NCBI GenBank assembly: GCA_009782785.1
Contig: WRIJ01000005.1
Location: 62,001 to 126,000 of the forward strand
DNA: 64,000 nucleotides
From: Propionibacteriaceae bacterium
GTDB lineage: Bacteria > Actinomycetota > Actinomycetes > Propionibacteriales > Propionibacteriaceae
Direction: 5' to 3'
Made by a program: the position numbers and the translations under genes. Of this stretch, positions 1 to 8,715 are shown one piece after another; the stretch's first letter is position 1, and the number at the start of each line of letters is the position of its first letter. Below the pieces are notes generated by a model. That model saw nothing but the letters and a program-made list of their open reading frames with translations, made no database searches and was not told where the DNA came from.

Positions 1-2471
1 TCAATGAGGGCATCAATGATGGGCGAATCACCACTGGTGCGATAGAGGGTTTGCTTGATGGCGAGAACTTGTGGGTCGGCAGCGGCCTGTTCAATGAACC
101 GTTGGACGGTCGTTGCGAAAGGATCATAGGGGTGATGCAGGAGCACGTCACGTTTCTTCAGTGCCCCAAACAGGTCAGCTGGGCGAGAGGTTTCAACCTC
201 ACTGAGGTGCTCGGGAGTTTTGGGAAGGAAAGCAGGGTATTTCAGATCTTGGCGATCCATATCAGCAATGAGGAATAACCCTGTCAAATCTAACGGTGTT
301 CCCACAACAATGATCTCTTGGGGACTGACCCCCAACTCTGCTGTCAGAATCTCTAGCATCTCGCAATCAATACTGGTCTCAACTTCGAGCCGTACGGGAG
401 GCTGACCGATTTTCCGTTTGAGCAATTCTTTTTCGAGAGCCATGAGAATGTTCTCAGCGTCATCTTCTTCGACTTCAAGGTCTTCGTTTCTGGTGACACG
501 AAAAACAGTGAAATTAGTGACTTCAAGTCCGGTAAAGATCGTATCCAGGTGGTGGGAGATCACATCCTCAAGCGGGACGAATCGGCCCTCCGAGACTTGG
601 AGGAAACGCGGGAGAACATTCGGCACCTTGATTCTCGCGAAAAGGCGACCACCCGTCGTGGGATTGCGCAGTTGGATGGCGAGGTTGAGACTGAGCCCAG
701 AGATGTACGGGAACGGATGGGAGGGGTCAACAGCGAGAGGAGTCAAAACAGGGTAAATGCGGTCTTTGAACAACTCGGAGAGTTGGCCGCGTTCCTCATC
801 GCTGAGTTCTGGCCAACGCAAGATCAGGATACCCTTGGCAGCTAGTTCGGGCAGGATCTCTTCGTTATAGATTCTGGACTGTTCCGCCACGAGTTCACTA
901 GCGGTTTCCAAGATGGCTTCATGAAGGTCGCGAGGGAGAAGCCCTGAGCTTCCGGGTTGGGCGAGGCCAGCTTCCATACGCCGACGCAACCCAGCGACCC
1001 GTACCATGAAGAATTCATCCAGATTAGACGAGAAGATAGCTAAGAACTTTGCTCGTTCGAGCAGTGGGACCCGGGGGCGATCTTTAGCCAATTCGAGTAC
1101 GCGCTGGTTGAAGGCCAACCAACTTAATTCCCGGTCCGAATAGCGGTCCATGGGCAGACCGGAAGAATCCTGTACAGGCGGTGGTTCTTGTGGAATAGGC
1201 AGGGTACGGATCGGTTGTGCTGCAGGAATAGTCAGTGGAGTTGCCGTCACTGGGCTAGGAATACCAGGATCAGGTTCGCTATCGCTGGTTTCTTCGCTGA
1301 GAGAAAAATCGGCAGGCAGGTCAGGAACCGCAGCAGTGGGCGCTGGGGGCGGACCAGAGTCGATTATTTCCGGTGTGCCTTCATTAGTGCTTGGTGTCGG
1401 CGGTGGTGGGGAAGGAGGGGTTCGATCCCCACCATTCCTGTGAGGGTCGAGTACGATTGGCGGACTGCTTTCGGTCAGGGAAGCAAGAATGCGCTCAGAC
1501 AGGGGAATGGTGTCTTCTTGAGTCTCTTGAGTCAGATCCAGTTTGAAGAGATCCTCACCGCCAGAGCGAACACGTGCCTGTGCGCTGGGAGTATCGCGGC
1601 GTGGTTGTGTCATGGGTGGGGAACCTTCATGGGATGAAAAGATTGCCGGTGGCATCTCGGGTGGGTAGAGACTACCACTTGGTGGCCTCGTCGAGCCGAC
1701 TTCGGAGCGCCTCGGATCAAGGGAATGATCTTGAGTGTAGCCCACCTCTGACCACGACGAAGGCTGCAAGCGACCAGGACGTGGTGGGCGAGGGGTAGTG
1801 ACGCGCCGAGTGGGTGGATAGGGATCCGGGGTGTGGCGAGTGTCCCTCTCGTGAGAGAAGGGGTCAGGGAATCGTGGATCACCGGAGTATCCACTTCGGC
1901 GTCGAGAGTCTTGAGATGACTCATCGGATCGGGTGAAAGGGCTTGGTGGTGGAGTGTGGCCCCCATGATCGCGATGGCTTTCACGGCGGGACATCCACTC
2001 GGATTCGCTCATCAATGGGCGTTGGCGTGTATCGAGATGGTCATCGTATGCTGAAGTATCGAAACTGAGCGGTTCGGAGGTACGCCGCGTACTGCTCCTG
2101 TGACCGCTGCTCATCGATGGGCTTTCATCACGGAAAGCTGATCGCGGGGGTGTACGTCGCGGGGGTGCCTCCAGGTAGGAATCAAGATCATCATCTTCCC
2201 AAGGATCAGGGCTTTTCCGTTGTCGAGATGTACTGCTCACCCGGGGTTTTGATCGAGAAGTGGAACGCGGACGATAGTCACTCTCAGGAGCTGGGGAATC
2301 ATCAAGCATGGCCAACAGGCGGTCGATTTGCTCTTCGGTTGGCAGGGAGTTCATTCCCGATAGTCCGCGCAAACTCAGGAATTCTTCTGTAGGAGATCCG
2401 CCTCGGGATCTCGATGAGGGTTGGCGGCGCGATGAGCGCGAAGAACGAGACGGTCGCTCCATGGGGCTCAT
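1..2471 (-). CDS. ppk1: Polyphosphate kinase 1 with long disordered N-terminal extension (3' end cut by window)
   Basis: Ppk1 reversibly polymerises the gamma-phosphate of ATP into polyphosphate. Reading leftwards, the reference-like protein begins near 1151 with [20 protein letters not shown], then has an [14 protein letters not shown] segment, and the last visible part has HHPYDPF and [17 protein letters not shown], all classic Ppk1 blocks. The autophosphorylated histidine lies beyond base 1. The frame stays open for another 440 codons upstream to 2471. That extension is Ser/Arg-rich at its start, then Pro/Ser/Thr/Asp-rich, with no recognisable fold. The start at 2471 was chosen because AGGAGG sits 4 nt upstream; an in-frame ATG at 2462 has the same SD 13 nt away. 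Internal initiation at 1151 would give a normal-length Ppk. The kinase identity is certain; use of the extension is inferred from the open frame. Confidence 0.93.
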   Translation of the reverse strand, partial: MSPMERPSRSSRSSRRQPSSRSRGGSPTEEFLSLRGLSGMNSLPTEEQIDRLLAMLDDSPAPESDYRPRSTSRSKPRVSSTSRQRKSPDPWEDDDLDSYLEAPPRRTPPRSAFRDESPSMSSGHRSSTRRTSEPLSFDTSAYDDHLDTRQRPLMSESEWMSRRESHRDHGGHTPPPSPFTRSDESSQDSRRRSGYSGDPRFPDPFSHERDTRHTPDPYPPTRRVTTPRPPRPGRLQPSSWSEVGYTQDHSLDPRRSEVGSTRPPSGSLYPPEMPPAIFSSHEGSPPMTQPRRDTPSAQARVRSGGEDLFKLDLTQETQEDTIPLSERILASLTESSPPIVLDPHRNGGDRTPPSPPPPTPSTNEGTPEIIDSGPPPAPTAAVPDLPADFSLSEETSDSEPDPGIPSPVTATPLTIPAAQPIRTLPIPQEPPPVQDSSGLPMDRYSDRELSWLAFNQRVLELAKDRPRVPLLERAKFLAIFSSNLDEFFMVRVAGLRRRMEAGLAQPGSSGLLPRDLHEAILETASELVAEQSRIYNEEILPELAAKGILILRWPELSDEERGQLSELFKDRIYPVLTPLAVDPSHPFPYISGLSLNLAIQLRNPTTGGRLFARIKVPNVLPRFLQVSEGRFVPLEDVISHHLDTIFTGLEVTNFTVFRVTRNEDLEVEEDDAENILMALEKELLKRKIGQPPVRLEVETSIDCEMLEILTAELGVSPQEIIVVGTPLDLTGLFLIADMDRQDLKYPAFLPKTPEHLSEVETSRPADLFGALKKRDVLLHHPYDPFATTVQRFIEQAAADPQVLAIKQTLYRTSGDSPIIDALI

Positions 2472-2734
2472 CCTTCCTCCTGTTTGTCTCTATACGCACT
2501 GTGTGCAGAACACAGGAGCGTTTGAGACATGCCTCACACGATGCTTCGATGATAGCGGAGATTAGGCTACGCAGGCGAGAAATCTGGCTTCTGATACTTC
2601 GTTCAGCGAGTCGTACGCGGGAATCCTCAAGTAGAAGTTGACCGTTGAGCGGTAGGTCCATGATTGTTGAGAAGTATCTGTGCCACGTGTCCCGGTGGGG
2701 CACTTCCCATGGATTCAACCAAGCCCTGGATAGA
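2472..2734 (-). promoter_or_regulatory. ppk1 upstream region
   Basis: This stretch between ppk1 and the divergent small membrane gene holds no gene I can support on either strand. On the minus strand it has a -10-like TATCAT at 2554-2549 and a small CTGTGT/ACACAG hairpin at 2499-2515 in what would be the ppk1 leader. No convincing -35 box is visible. Confidence 0.3.
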
Positions 2735-2736
2735 AT
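2731..2736 (+). promoter_or_regulatory. -10 box of a leaderless promoter (small membrane protein)
   Basis: TAGAAT is followed by 7 nt and then the ATG at 2744, the same geometry as several other genes in this window. No clear -35 box is seen. Confidence 0.4.
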
Positions 2737-2743
2737 GACCTGC

Positions 2744-2872
2744 ATGGGACTTGTGAGCTTCTGGATGTTGATAGCCCTCATCGTGGTGATGGGATTGGCG
2801 ATGCTCACCTTCCTGGTGATGGGGTTCGCCCGTACTTCAACAAGAAAGGACACCGCAGATGTACGAGATTGA
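2744..2872 (+). CDS. Small single-span membrane protein
   Basis: This 42-residue ORF encodes one strongly hydrophobic segment (about residues 3-27) followed by a polar, mixed-charge tail ending KDTADVRD. I do not recognise a family. Support comes from the TM-like composition, the -10 box TAGAAT 7 nt before the ATG (leaderless geometry), and the 14-bp overlap of its end with the nitrobindin gene, which suggests one transcript. No Shine-Dalgarno is visible before the ATG; an in-frame ATG at 2735 lies inside the -10 box and is less likely. It may be a chance ORF. Confidence 0.4.
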   Translation: MGLVSFWMLIALIVVMGLAMLTFLVMGFARTSTRKDTADVRD

Positions 2873-3356
2873 CTCTCACATGGATCCTCACCTCTTAGGT
2901 GTGGCATGGATGATCGGACACTGGGAGGGGACAGGTAATGGGCGACTCAAAGGTGAAGAGGATCATGGGTTCTCGCTCACGATTGACTTCACCGAGAACG
3001 GGGGCAACTACCTTCACTACATCATGCAATTCTTCGACGTTGATGACCAGGGCAACCCCAGCGAGTCTCTTGGAGTTGAGACCGGATTCTGGCGCCCTGG
3101 GCCGACAGGTGACATTGAGGTGGTCATTGCTCACCCCGAAGGTGTAGCCGAGATTTACTACGGGAAAATTGATGGGGCGAAAATTGAACTGACCACTGAT
3201 GCAGTTGTTCGTACGACGACTGCGCAGGTGGAGGTCACTGGAGGTCACCGTCTCTACGGCAATGTCGAATCAGATCTCATGTTCACCTATGATCGCGGTA
3301 CGACAACCACTGATGTGGAACCCCATCTGTGGGCCCGATTGATCCGGACCTCATGA
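2859..3356 (+). CDS. Nitrobindin-family heme-binding beta-barrel protein
   Basis: The 165-residue product matches the nitrobindin family (FABP-like ten-strand barrels, formerly DUF1794), which bind ferric heme b and are linked to NO and peroxynitrite chemistry. The diagnostic GxWxGxG motif is seen near the N-terminus as GHWEGTGNG. It is followed by FTENGGNYLHY and the FWRPG block (FVG/WRP-type strand) typical of the group, and it ends in a histidine-containing strand (EPHLWARL) that could supply the proximal heme ligand. AAAGGA lies 8 nt before the ATG. The gene overlaps ygfZ by ATGA, an adjacency common in actinobacteria, suggesting co-expression with an Fe-S/folate-linked function. The exact heme chemistry is family inference. 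Confidence 0.85.
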   Translation: MYEIDSHMDPHLLGVAWMIGHWEGTGNGRLKGEEDHGFSLTIDFTENGGNYLHYIMQFFDVDDQGNPSESLGVETGFWRPGPTGDIEVVIAHPEGVAEIYYGKIDGAKIELTTDAVVRTTTAQVEVTGGHRLYGNVESDLMFTYDRGTTTTDVEPHLWARLIRTS

Positions 3357-4243
3357 CACCCACGGTGCACTACGGCGACCCACTTGTTGAACAGCGCACT
3401 CTCCACCAGGGGCCAGCAGTGGTAGACCTCTCGCATCGTGACGTGGTGAGAATCACTGGCGACGACCGTGCCCGCCTTCTTCATGCACTTGGTACGCAGA
3501 ACCTGGAGGACATTCACAGTGGGCAAACTAGCTCAACTTTTCTCCTTGATCCTGGTGGGCGAATCCGTGAGAGTGTGGCGTTGGTTGCTAGTGAGAATGC
3601 GCTCTTAGGCTGGGTGGGCCGTGGCCGCGGTCAGGTGCTAGTGGAGTATCTCAACAGTGTGAAGCTTTCGTTGAATGTGGAAGCTGAGGTTGCCAAGGAT
3701 CTGGCAGTGTCCTTCAGTGTTCACCCAGTAGGCGACTTTCCTCAACGTCACGGATCACCGACGTGCCTTAGTGGGTACGAAGTGTTCCACTCCCGGGAGG
3801 ATCCACTGTTGGGTACGCGGGTTGGTCTATGGGCGTACACTGCTCGAAGAATTGCGCACGGTATTCCTGAGATCGGGATGGACACTGACCCAGACACCAC
3901 ACCAAGTGACCTGGGGATGCCACCAGAATATGTTTCTAGTGTCAAGAGCTGTTATCCCGGGTACGAGGCAGTTTCTGGCCAGGGTGAATCCTCGCAGGTG
4001 TCACGCAGGCTTGTGCGTTTTCATCTTGATGGTTCTTCAGAGAAGTTTGTGATCGCTGAAGGCGAATTGTCAACCCCGGTCGTCCGTGCACGCGATCCTC
4101 GTACGACCGTAGGGTTCATGGGTTCGGTTGCCTACCACTATCAGCTCGGGCCTATAGGTTTGGGGTTGGTCGATTCTTCTCTTGATATGGACACAGAACT
4201 TTTGGTAGACAACACCCCTGCAAGAATCGAATACCTGTCATAG
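3353..4243 (+). CDS. ygfZ: Folate-binding YgfZ/GcvT-like protein
   Basis: This 296-residue protein belongs to the YgfZ family, GcvT-fold proteins that use tetrahydrofolate to support maturation or repair of Fe-S enzymes. The N-terminal block (VVDLSHRDVVRITGDDRARLLH) and the GRIRE segment fit the family. The signature usually read as KGCYxGQE appears here as KSCYPGYEAVS: the essential Cys and the Glu are kept, but the Gly and Gln are changed. The start at 3353 forms an ATGA overlap with the nitrobindin stop, so translation is probably coupled. It ends 49 bp from the convergent pyrophosphatase gene. Confidence 0.82.
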   Translation: MTPTVHYGDPLVEQRTLHQGPAVVDLSHRDVVRITGDDRARLLHALGTQNLEDIHSGQTSSTFLLDPGGRIRESVALVASENALLGWVGRGRGQVLVEYLNSVKLSLNVEAEVAKDLAVSFSVHPVGDFPQRHGSPTCLSGYEVFHSREDPLLGTRVGLWAYTARRIAHGIPEIGMDTDPDTTPSDLGMPPEYVSSVKSCYPGYEAVSGQGESSQVSRRLVRFHLDGSSEKFVIAEGELSTPVVRARDPRTTVGFMGSVAYHYQLGPIGLGLVDSSLDMDTELLVDNTPARIEYLS

Positions 4244-4292
4244 CTGAGATCCGGCGTACGCGGCGAAGGCTCAACCCAGAAGACGAATCGGT

Positions 4293-4874
4293 CTAGTGTG
4301 AATCCTTCTTTTTTCCTTTATCCGATGACCCAACAGTGAACTCGTTTTCATGGGCGGTACCGAGAGCGCGCTTCCATGACTCATGAATCTCGCGCTCAGC
4401 ATCAGCGCGCCCCACCCAGTAGGCACCCTCCACGGATTTTCCTGGTTCCAGATCTTTATAGACCGAGAAGAAATGTTCGATCTCGAGCAGGGTCAAATCG
4501 GAGAGATCAGTGAGTTCGCGTACTCCCTTTTGGCGAAGATCAGCTGTGGCAATGCACAAAACCTTGTCATCCCCACCTTGCTCATCTGTCATGCGGAACA
4601 TTCCGATGGCTCGGCATTCAATCAGAGCGCCAGGGAAAGTGGGTTCCTGCAGGATCACCATCGCATCGAGAGGATCATTATCCTGGCCGAGAGTGCCTTC
4701 AATGAACCCATAATCATTAGGGTATTGAGTTGAAGTGAATAAGGTACGATCCAAGCGGATGCGTCCAGTGTGATGGTCCATCTCGTACTTGTTCTTTGTT
4801 CCCTTAGGAATCTCGATTGTGACATCGAAGCGAAGTGCTGGTTCAATGTGTGGCTGAGAATAGGTCGAGCCCAT
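4293..4874 (-). CDS. ppa: Inorganic pyrophosphatase (family I)
   Basis: This enzyme hydrolyses cytosolic pyrophosphate and so pulls biosynthetic reactions forward. The 193-residue protein shows the soluble family I motifs: EIPKGTKNKYEMD, YPNDYGFIEGTL and the acidic metal-binding block DNDPLDAMV, followed by DDKVLCIA and LEIEHFFSVYKDLEPGK. The C-terminus carries about 20 extra polar residues ending in a Lys-rich tail (GKKKDSH), longer than the usual 160-170 residue enzyme. An AGGAGGA Shine-Dalgarno lies just before the ATG, and a TAGACT -10-like box lies further up. It is convergent with ygfZ. Sharing a neighbourhood with ppk1 makes phosphate metabolism a loose theme here. Confidence 0.95.
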   Translation of the reverse strand: MGSTYSQPHIEPALRFDVTIEIPKGTKNKYEMDHHTGRIRLDRTLFTSTQYPNDYGFIEGTLGQDNDPLDAMVILQEPTFPGALIECRAIGMFRMTDEQGGDDKVLCIATADLRQKGVRELTDLSDLTLLEIEHFFSVYKDLEPGKSVEGAYWVGRADAEREIHESWKRALGTAHENEFTVGSSDKGKKKDSH

Positions 4875-5039
4875 GAGTCCTCCTAGAAGTCTGTGCGATG
4901 AGTCTATCGCCGAAGTGCTGTCTGGGATACGCTCATGTTGAGATCATGTGAGGAAAGACCTCCGATCACGAGAGCATCATGAGGGCACCATGGGTCTGAT
5001 GGAACTGACCAGGGTCGAGTTCTGCTAGCTTCCTTGGGT

Positions 5040-5045
5040 TAGAAT
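5040..5045 (+). promoter_or_regulatory. -10 box of a leaderless promoter
   Basis: TAGAAT is followed by exactly 7 nt and the ATG of the membrane protein gene at 5053, and there is no Shine-Dalgarno in between. Confidence 0.5.
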
Positions 5046-5052
5046 AGAGCCC

Positions 5053-5586
5053 ATGCCTGAGCAACTCTTGGTCGGATACAGTCCTGCTGTTGCTGCGGCA
5101 CGCCTGCGGGCAGCGCAAATCCAGGTACCGATTCGCATAGGTTTTCTGGTGTTTAGTGGGTTGTTTTGCCTGCTGTTTTATTACCTGTTCTATCGCCGCC
5201 AAAAGGATGTTTTTCCCATGACATTCTTCTGGATTTATTTCGGTATCACGGTGGGGATATCTCTGTTGCTCGTCATCATCTCCATCGTGATGTTAATCAT
5301 CAGGGCCAAGGCTGCTAGGAATCTCCCTCAAGGTATTGCTGCTGCCGTTGATCGCCAAGGAATGTGGATGATGGGTTCTGGAATGGGTTGGAATGATGTC
5401 GAAGCGATCCGTGTCAAGCGTGGGTATTTTGGCTCGTCCATGACATTGAGAGTGGCTCGAACCCAGGGTGAAGAATTATCCCTCAAATTGGAGAACCTCG
5501 ATGTCATGACAGGCACTATTGATGCTGCAGTACGGGCGTACTCTGGCGGATCACACTTTGTCGATACCACGAGACTGGGGCACTGA
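5053..5586 (+). CDS. Two-span membrane protein of unknown function
   Basis: The 177-residue protein has two hydrophobic segments, about residues 33-55 and 59-82, separated by a short charged loop. A soluble C-terminal part (about 90-170) contains RQGMWMMGSG and WNDVEAIRVKRG, a layout like the YcxB/PH-like cytoplasmic domains of small actinobacterial membrane proteins. I cannot name a family firmly. The start is supported by TAGAAT placed 7 nt upstream, which implies a leaderless transcript. It lies between ppa and fba with its own promoter and shows no link to either. Confidence 0.75.
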   Translation: MPEQLLVGYSPAVAAARLRAAQIQVPIRIGFLVFSGLFCLLFYYLFYRRQKDVFPMTFFWIYFGITVGISLLLVIISIVMLIIRAKAARNLPQGIAAAVDRQGMWMMGSGMGWNDVEAIRVKRGYFGSSMTLRVARTQGEELSLKLENLDVMTGTIDAAVRAYSGGSHFVDTTRLGH

Positions 5587-5691
5587 ACCAGCCCCTCACC
5601 ACGCACGACATCTCGAGGTAGGAGATCCTTTGACAAGGGTATTAGACTGTGGGGCAGGTTCCTTCAAACCTTCTTTCATTCAGGAGACGAC

Positions 5692-6711
5692 ATGCCTATC
5701 GCGACCCCCGAGGTTTATACCGAAATGATTCAACGCGCCAAGGACGGCGCCTATGCCTACCCGGCCATCAACATCACCTCTTCACAAACGATCAACGCTG
5801 CCCTGGCAGGGTTTGCCGAAGCTGGTTCTGATGGCATTATTCAGGTGTCCACTGGTGGGGGGGAGTACGCTTCCGGACCGACGATCAAACATATGGTCAC
5901 TGGTGCTGTGGCCCTCGCTGAATATGCACACGTGGTCGCCAAAAACTATCCAGTGAACATTGTTTTGCACACTGATCATTGCCCGAAGGACAAGCTCGAT
6001 ACTTACGTACGCCCACTGCTAGCCATCTCAGCTGAGAGGGTCAAAGCTGGGAAGGATCCACTGTTTGGTTCCCACATGTGGGATGGTTCTGCCGTACCTC
6101 GCGATGAGAACCTGGCCATTGCTGAAGAGTTGCTCGCCTTGTCGAGTGCCAACAAGCAGATCCTCGAGATCGAGGTGGGTGTTGTCGGTGGTGAAGAAGA
6201 TGGTGTTGCCAACGAAATTAACGACAAACTCTATTCGAATATCGATGATGGCATGGCCACCATTGAAGCTCTCGGCCTGGGAGAGAAGGGGGCTTACATC
6301 ACTGCACTGACGTTCGGAAACGTCCATGGGGTCTACAAGCCTGGTGCAGTCAAACTTCGCCCTGAAGTGCTTAAAGAGATCCAGGCGGCCGTGGGAGCCA
6401 AGTATGGTGTCGACAAGCCATTCAACCTTGTCTTCCACGGTGGATCAGGTTCTTCAGCTCAAGAAATCTCGGATGCTGTTGACTATGGTGTCATCAAGAT
6501 GAACATTGATACTGACACCCAATATGCTTTCACGCGGCCCGTGGTCGACTACATGTTCACGTCCTACAATGGTGTACTCAAGATTGACGGTGAGGTGGGC
6601 AACAAGAAGCAGTACGATCCTCGCGCTTGGGGGAAATCTGCTGAAGCGGGCATGGCTCAGCGTGTCGTGGAAGCAGCCCAGCAGCTGCGTAGTGCTGGAA
6701 AGACTTTCTAG
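5692..6711 (+). CDS. fba: Fructose-bisphosphate aldolase, class II
   Basis: This zinc-dependent glycolytic enzyme splits fructose 1,6-bisphosphate into DHAP and glyceraldehyde 3-phosphate. The 339-residue length fits the class IIA type. Metal and substrate motifs are visible: LHTDHCPKD (zinc and catalytic Asp), LEIEVGVVGGEEDGV, TFGNVHGVY and the phosphate-binding block VFHGGSGSS, followed by KMNIDTDTQYAFT. Of several in-frame ATG codons, the start at 5692 matches the usual N-terminus MPIATPEVY and has a GGAGACGAC stretch before it. folC follows after 4 bp, so the two are probably co-transcribed. Confidence 0.96.
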   Translation: MPIATPEVYTEMIQRAKDGAYAYPAINITSSQTINAALAGFAEAGSDGIIQVSTGGGEYASGPTIKHMVTGAVALAEYAHVVAKNYPVNIVLHTDHCPKDKLDTYVRPLLAISAERVKAGKDPLFGSHMWDGSAVPRDENLAIAEELLALSSANKQILEIEVGVVGGEEDGVANEINDKLYSNIDDGMATIEALGLGEKGAYITALTFGNVHGVYKPGAVKLRPEVLKEIQAAVGAKYGVDKPFNLVFHGGSGSSAQEISDAVDYGVIKMNIDTDTQYAFTRPVVDYMFTSYNGVLKIDGEVGNKKQYDPRAWGKSAEAGMAQRVVEAAQQLRSAGKTF

Positions 6712-6715
6712 TAAA

Positions 6716-8044
6716 GTGTCACATTCAACCGTTCTTGGGGAACTGTACCGGCGTACACCTGAGAATCAGGTGGGCCCATCGCTGGCCCGAATATCGGCAC
6801 TGATGGAGTTGTTGGGGGATCCACAGCACTCTGCTCCAGTCATTCAGATCACTGGTACGAACGGTAAAGGGTCGACAGCGATCATCATCGATGCACTGTT
6901 GCGTGCCCAAGGATTGCGGACAGGACGGTTCACGTCACCACATTTGGTGGACGCCCGTGAGCGTATCTGTGTTGATGGACAACCTATTGACCCTCAAGAC
7001 TTTGACCGGATCTATGAAGAGATCAAACCAATGATTGAGATGGTGGATGCCCGCGGTATTGATTCGATTCCGATGACCTTCTTTGAAGTGATGACAGCAC
7101 TGGCGTACGCCTGTTTCGCTGATGCGCCTGTCGATGTCATGGTTATTGAAGTGGGGATGGGAGGTACGTGGGATGCAACCACTGTGGCTGATGCTTCCGT
7201 GGCAGTGTTCACCCCTATCTCTGTTGATCACACTGATTACTTGGGTGCCACTCTTGAAGATATTGCAGCAGAAAAAGCGGGGATCATCAAAGAGAATTCT
7301 GTGGTGGTCACAGCTGGGCAACAACCAGAGGTTGCCCAGGTTTTGCTTGCACAATGTGCGAGGATGGCGGTAGCCACATCTAAGGAGGGGGTCGACTTCT
7401 CTTTATTGGATCGTACGATGGCTGTGGGTGGGCAAGTGATTCGACTCGAATCCGCAACCGGGCCGGTCGGTTCTCTATTCCTTCCCTTGTACGGGTCTGC
7501 GATGGCACACAATGCGGTATTGGCTGTCGCTGCAGTAGAAGCTCTCGATGGGATGAGGGGACTTGATCCTTCCGTGATTGAGGATGGTTTCAACGAGGTT
7601 GTGGCTCCGGCGCGTACTGAACTTGTCCATGGTGCACCACCGATTGTGGTCGACACTTGTCACAACCCGTCTGCAGTTTCCTCTACCCTCGACACGATGG
7701 AGGAAGCATATGGCTTCGCCCCGCAGATAGTGATCTGGGCAATGATGGAAGACAAGGACGCTGTGCAGGTGCTGAAGCTGCTCGAACCTCGCTCAGGTTC
7801 ACTCATCGTGACCCAAGCTGATACTTCTCGTGCGATGAGTGCTCAAAGACTTGGGGATCTCGCTGGAGACATCTTTGGCGAAGAGAGAGTACGGGTGTGC
7901 CCCGAGCTGGCTGATGCTATTGACGTCGGGGTACAACTCGCCGACGAAGCTGGGGTGGGTGCAGGAATCCTCATTGGTGGATCGGTCGCCCTCGCGGGCC
8001 AAGCACGTCACCTGTTGAAGAAGGGTGAAGAGAAACTGAGTTGA
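6716..8044 (+). CDS. folC: Bifunctional folylpolyglutamate/dihydrofolate synthase
   Basis: FolC adds glutamate to dihydropteroate and folates using ATP. The 442-residue Mur-ligase-type protein shows the P-loop ITGTNGKGST near residue 50, then FTSPHLVDARERI, the EVGMGGTWDATTV block, TPISVDHTDYLG, EKAGIIK, and the C-terminal DTCHNPSA segment. The GTG at 6716 was chosen because it sits 4 bp after the fba stop and gives the expected N-terminal length; the open frame extends further upstream only as an out-of-frame reading of fba. The rplU promoter begins inside its stop codon. It is an ordinary housekeeping gene. Confidence 0.93.
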   Translation: MSHSTVLGELYRRTPENQVGPSLARISALMELLGDPQHSAPVIQITGTNGKGSTAIIIDALLRAQGLRTGRFTSPHLVDARERICVDGQPIDPQDFDRIYEEIKPMIEMVDARGIDSIPMTFFEVMTALAYACFADAPVDVMVIEVGMGGTWDATTVADASVAVFTPISVDHTDYLGATLEDIAAEKAGIIKENSVVVTAGQQPEVAQVLLAQCARMAVATSKEGVDFSLLDRTMAVGGQVIRLESATGPVGSLFLPLYGSAMAHNAVLAVAAVEALDGMRGLDPSVIEDGFNEVVAPARTELVHGAPPIVVDTCHNPSAVSSTLDTMEEAYGFAPQIVIWAMMEDKDAVQVLKLLEPRSGSLIVTQADTSRAMSAQRLGDLAGDIFGEERVRVCPELADAIDVGVQLADEAGVGAGILIGGSVALAGQARHLLKKGEEKLS

Positions 8045-8069
8045 TCACCACGTACTGATCAACTAAGAT
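8041..8069 (+). promoter_or_regulatory. rplU promoter (-35/-10)
   Basis: TTGATC at 8041-8046, a 17-bp spacer, and TAAGAT at 8064-8069 form a near-consensus housekeeping promoter. It overlaps the folC stop codon and lies 64 bp upstream of rplU. Confidence 0.75.
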
Positions 8070-8078
8070 AGAGCGTCG

Positions 8079-8095
8079 GTGTCCAGCGTGGACAC
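8079..8095 (+). promoter_or_regulatory. Hairpin in the rplU leader
   Basis: A perfect 7-bp stem (GTGTCCA/TGGACAC) with a 3-nt loop begins a few nt after the predicted transcription start. Position and compactness would suit an autoregulatory ribosomal-protein leader or a 5' stabilising stem; neither role is shown. Confidence 0.4.
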
Positions 8096-8133
8096 ATCAT
8101 CCCCATCGGGAAAACCATGAGAGTAGGCAAGTC

Positions 8134-8439
8134 ATGTACGTGGTAGTGCGTGGTGGAAGCAGACAGCATAAGGTCACTGAAGGTGACGTGCTGGATATTG
8201 ACTTGGTCGATGCACAGGTCGGCGACACGATCAACCTGCCTGCAGTGCTCTTGGTTGACGGTGAAAAAGTCACCTCTGATGCCGCTACTCTAGCGAACGT
8301 CAAGGTCACTGCTGAGGTTCTTGAAGAAGTTAAGGGACCTAAGATCAAAATTCTTCGGTACAAAAACAAAACCGGGTACAAGCGCCGCATGGGCCATCGC
8401 CAGCGCTACACCCAGGTGAAGATCACTGGGATTAAGTGA
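8134..8439 (+). CDS. rplU: 50S ribosomal protein L21
   Basis: L21 is a small protein of the large subunit that binds 23S rRNA near L20. The 101-residue length is normal. It opens [18 protein letters not shown] and ends with the family's RNA-binding tail, including [21 protein letters not shown]. It heads the run rplU-rpmA-obgE, which is conserved across bacteria. Transcription probably starts from the TTGATC/TAAGAT promoter upstream. A GAGAGTAGG stretch lies before the ATG at 8134. Confidence 0.97.
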   Translation: MYVVVRGGSRQHKVTEGDVLDIDLVDAQVGDTINLPAVLLVDGEKVTSDAATLANVKVTAEVLEEVKGPKIKILRYKNKTGYKRRMGHRQRYTQVKITGIK

Positions 8440-8448
8440 GGATCAGTC

Positions 8449-8697
8449 ATGGCACATAAAAAGGGAGCTTCCTCGTCGCGTAACGGTCGCGATTCTTCAC
8501 CACAGTATCTCGGTGTCAAGCGGTACGGCGGCCAGTGTGTGAAAGCTGGCGAGATTATCGTCCGCCAGCGCGGCACCCATTTCCATCCCGGTGACAATGT
8601 TGGTCGCGGTGGCGATGACACCCTGTTTGCTTTGAGTGCTGGGGAAGTGCAATTCGGCTTACGTCGCGGTCGCAAAATCGTTTCCATCATTACCTAA
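8449..8697 (+). CDS. rpmA: 50S ribosomal protein L27
   Basis: L27 reaches towards the peptidyl-transferase centre with its flexible N-terminus. The 82-residue protein begins [17 protein letters not shown], so no cleavable leader of the Firmicutes type is present. It contains the [21 protein letters not shown] core. It starts 9 bp after the rplU stop and is followed 18 bp later by obgE. Confidence 0.97.
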   Translation: MAHKKGASSSRNGRDSSPQYLGVKRYGGQCVKAGEIIVRQRGTHFHPGDNVGRGGDDTLFALSAGEVQFGLRRGRKIVSIIT

Positions 8698-8715
8698 CCA
8701 CAGGAAACACACGTC

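Noticed and set aside
1188-1637. Plus-strand ORF of 149 codons over the ppk1 extension
   Set aside because: It is antisense to an open frame continuous with the conserved Ppk1 domain, has no ribosome site, and its composition is that of a shadow of a Pro/Ser-rich reading.
5630-5648. TTGACA...TAGACT as a promoter for fba
   Set aside because: The two hexamers are only 7 bp apart, which cannot serve one polymerase; the fba promoter is left open.
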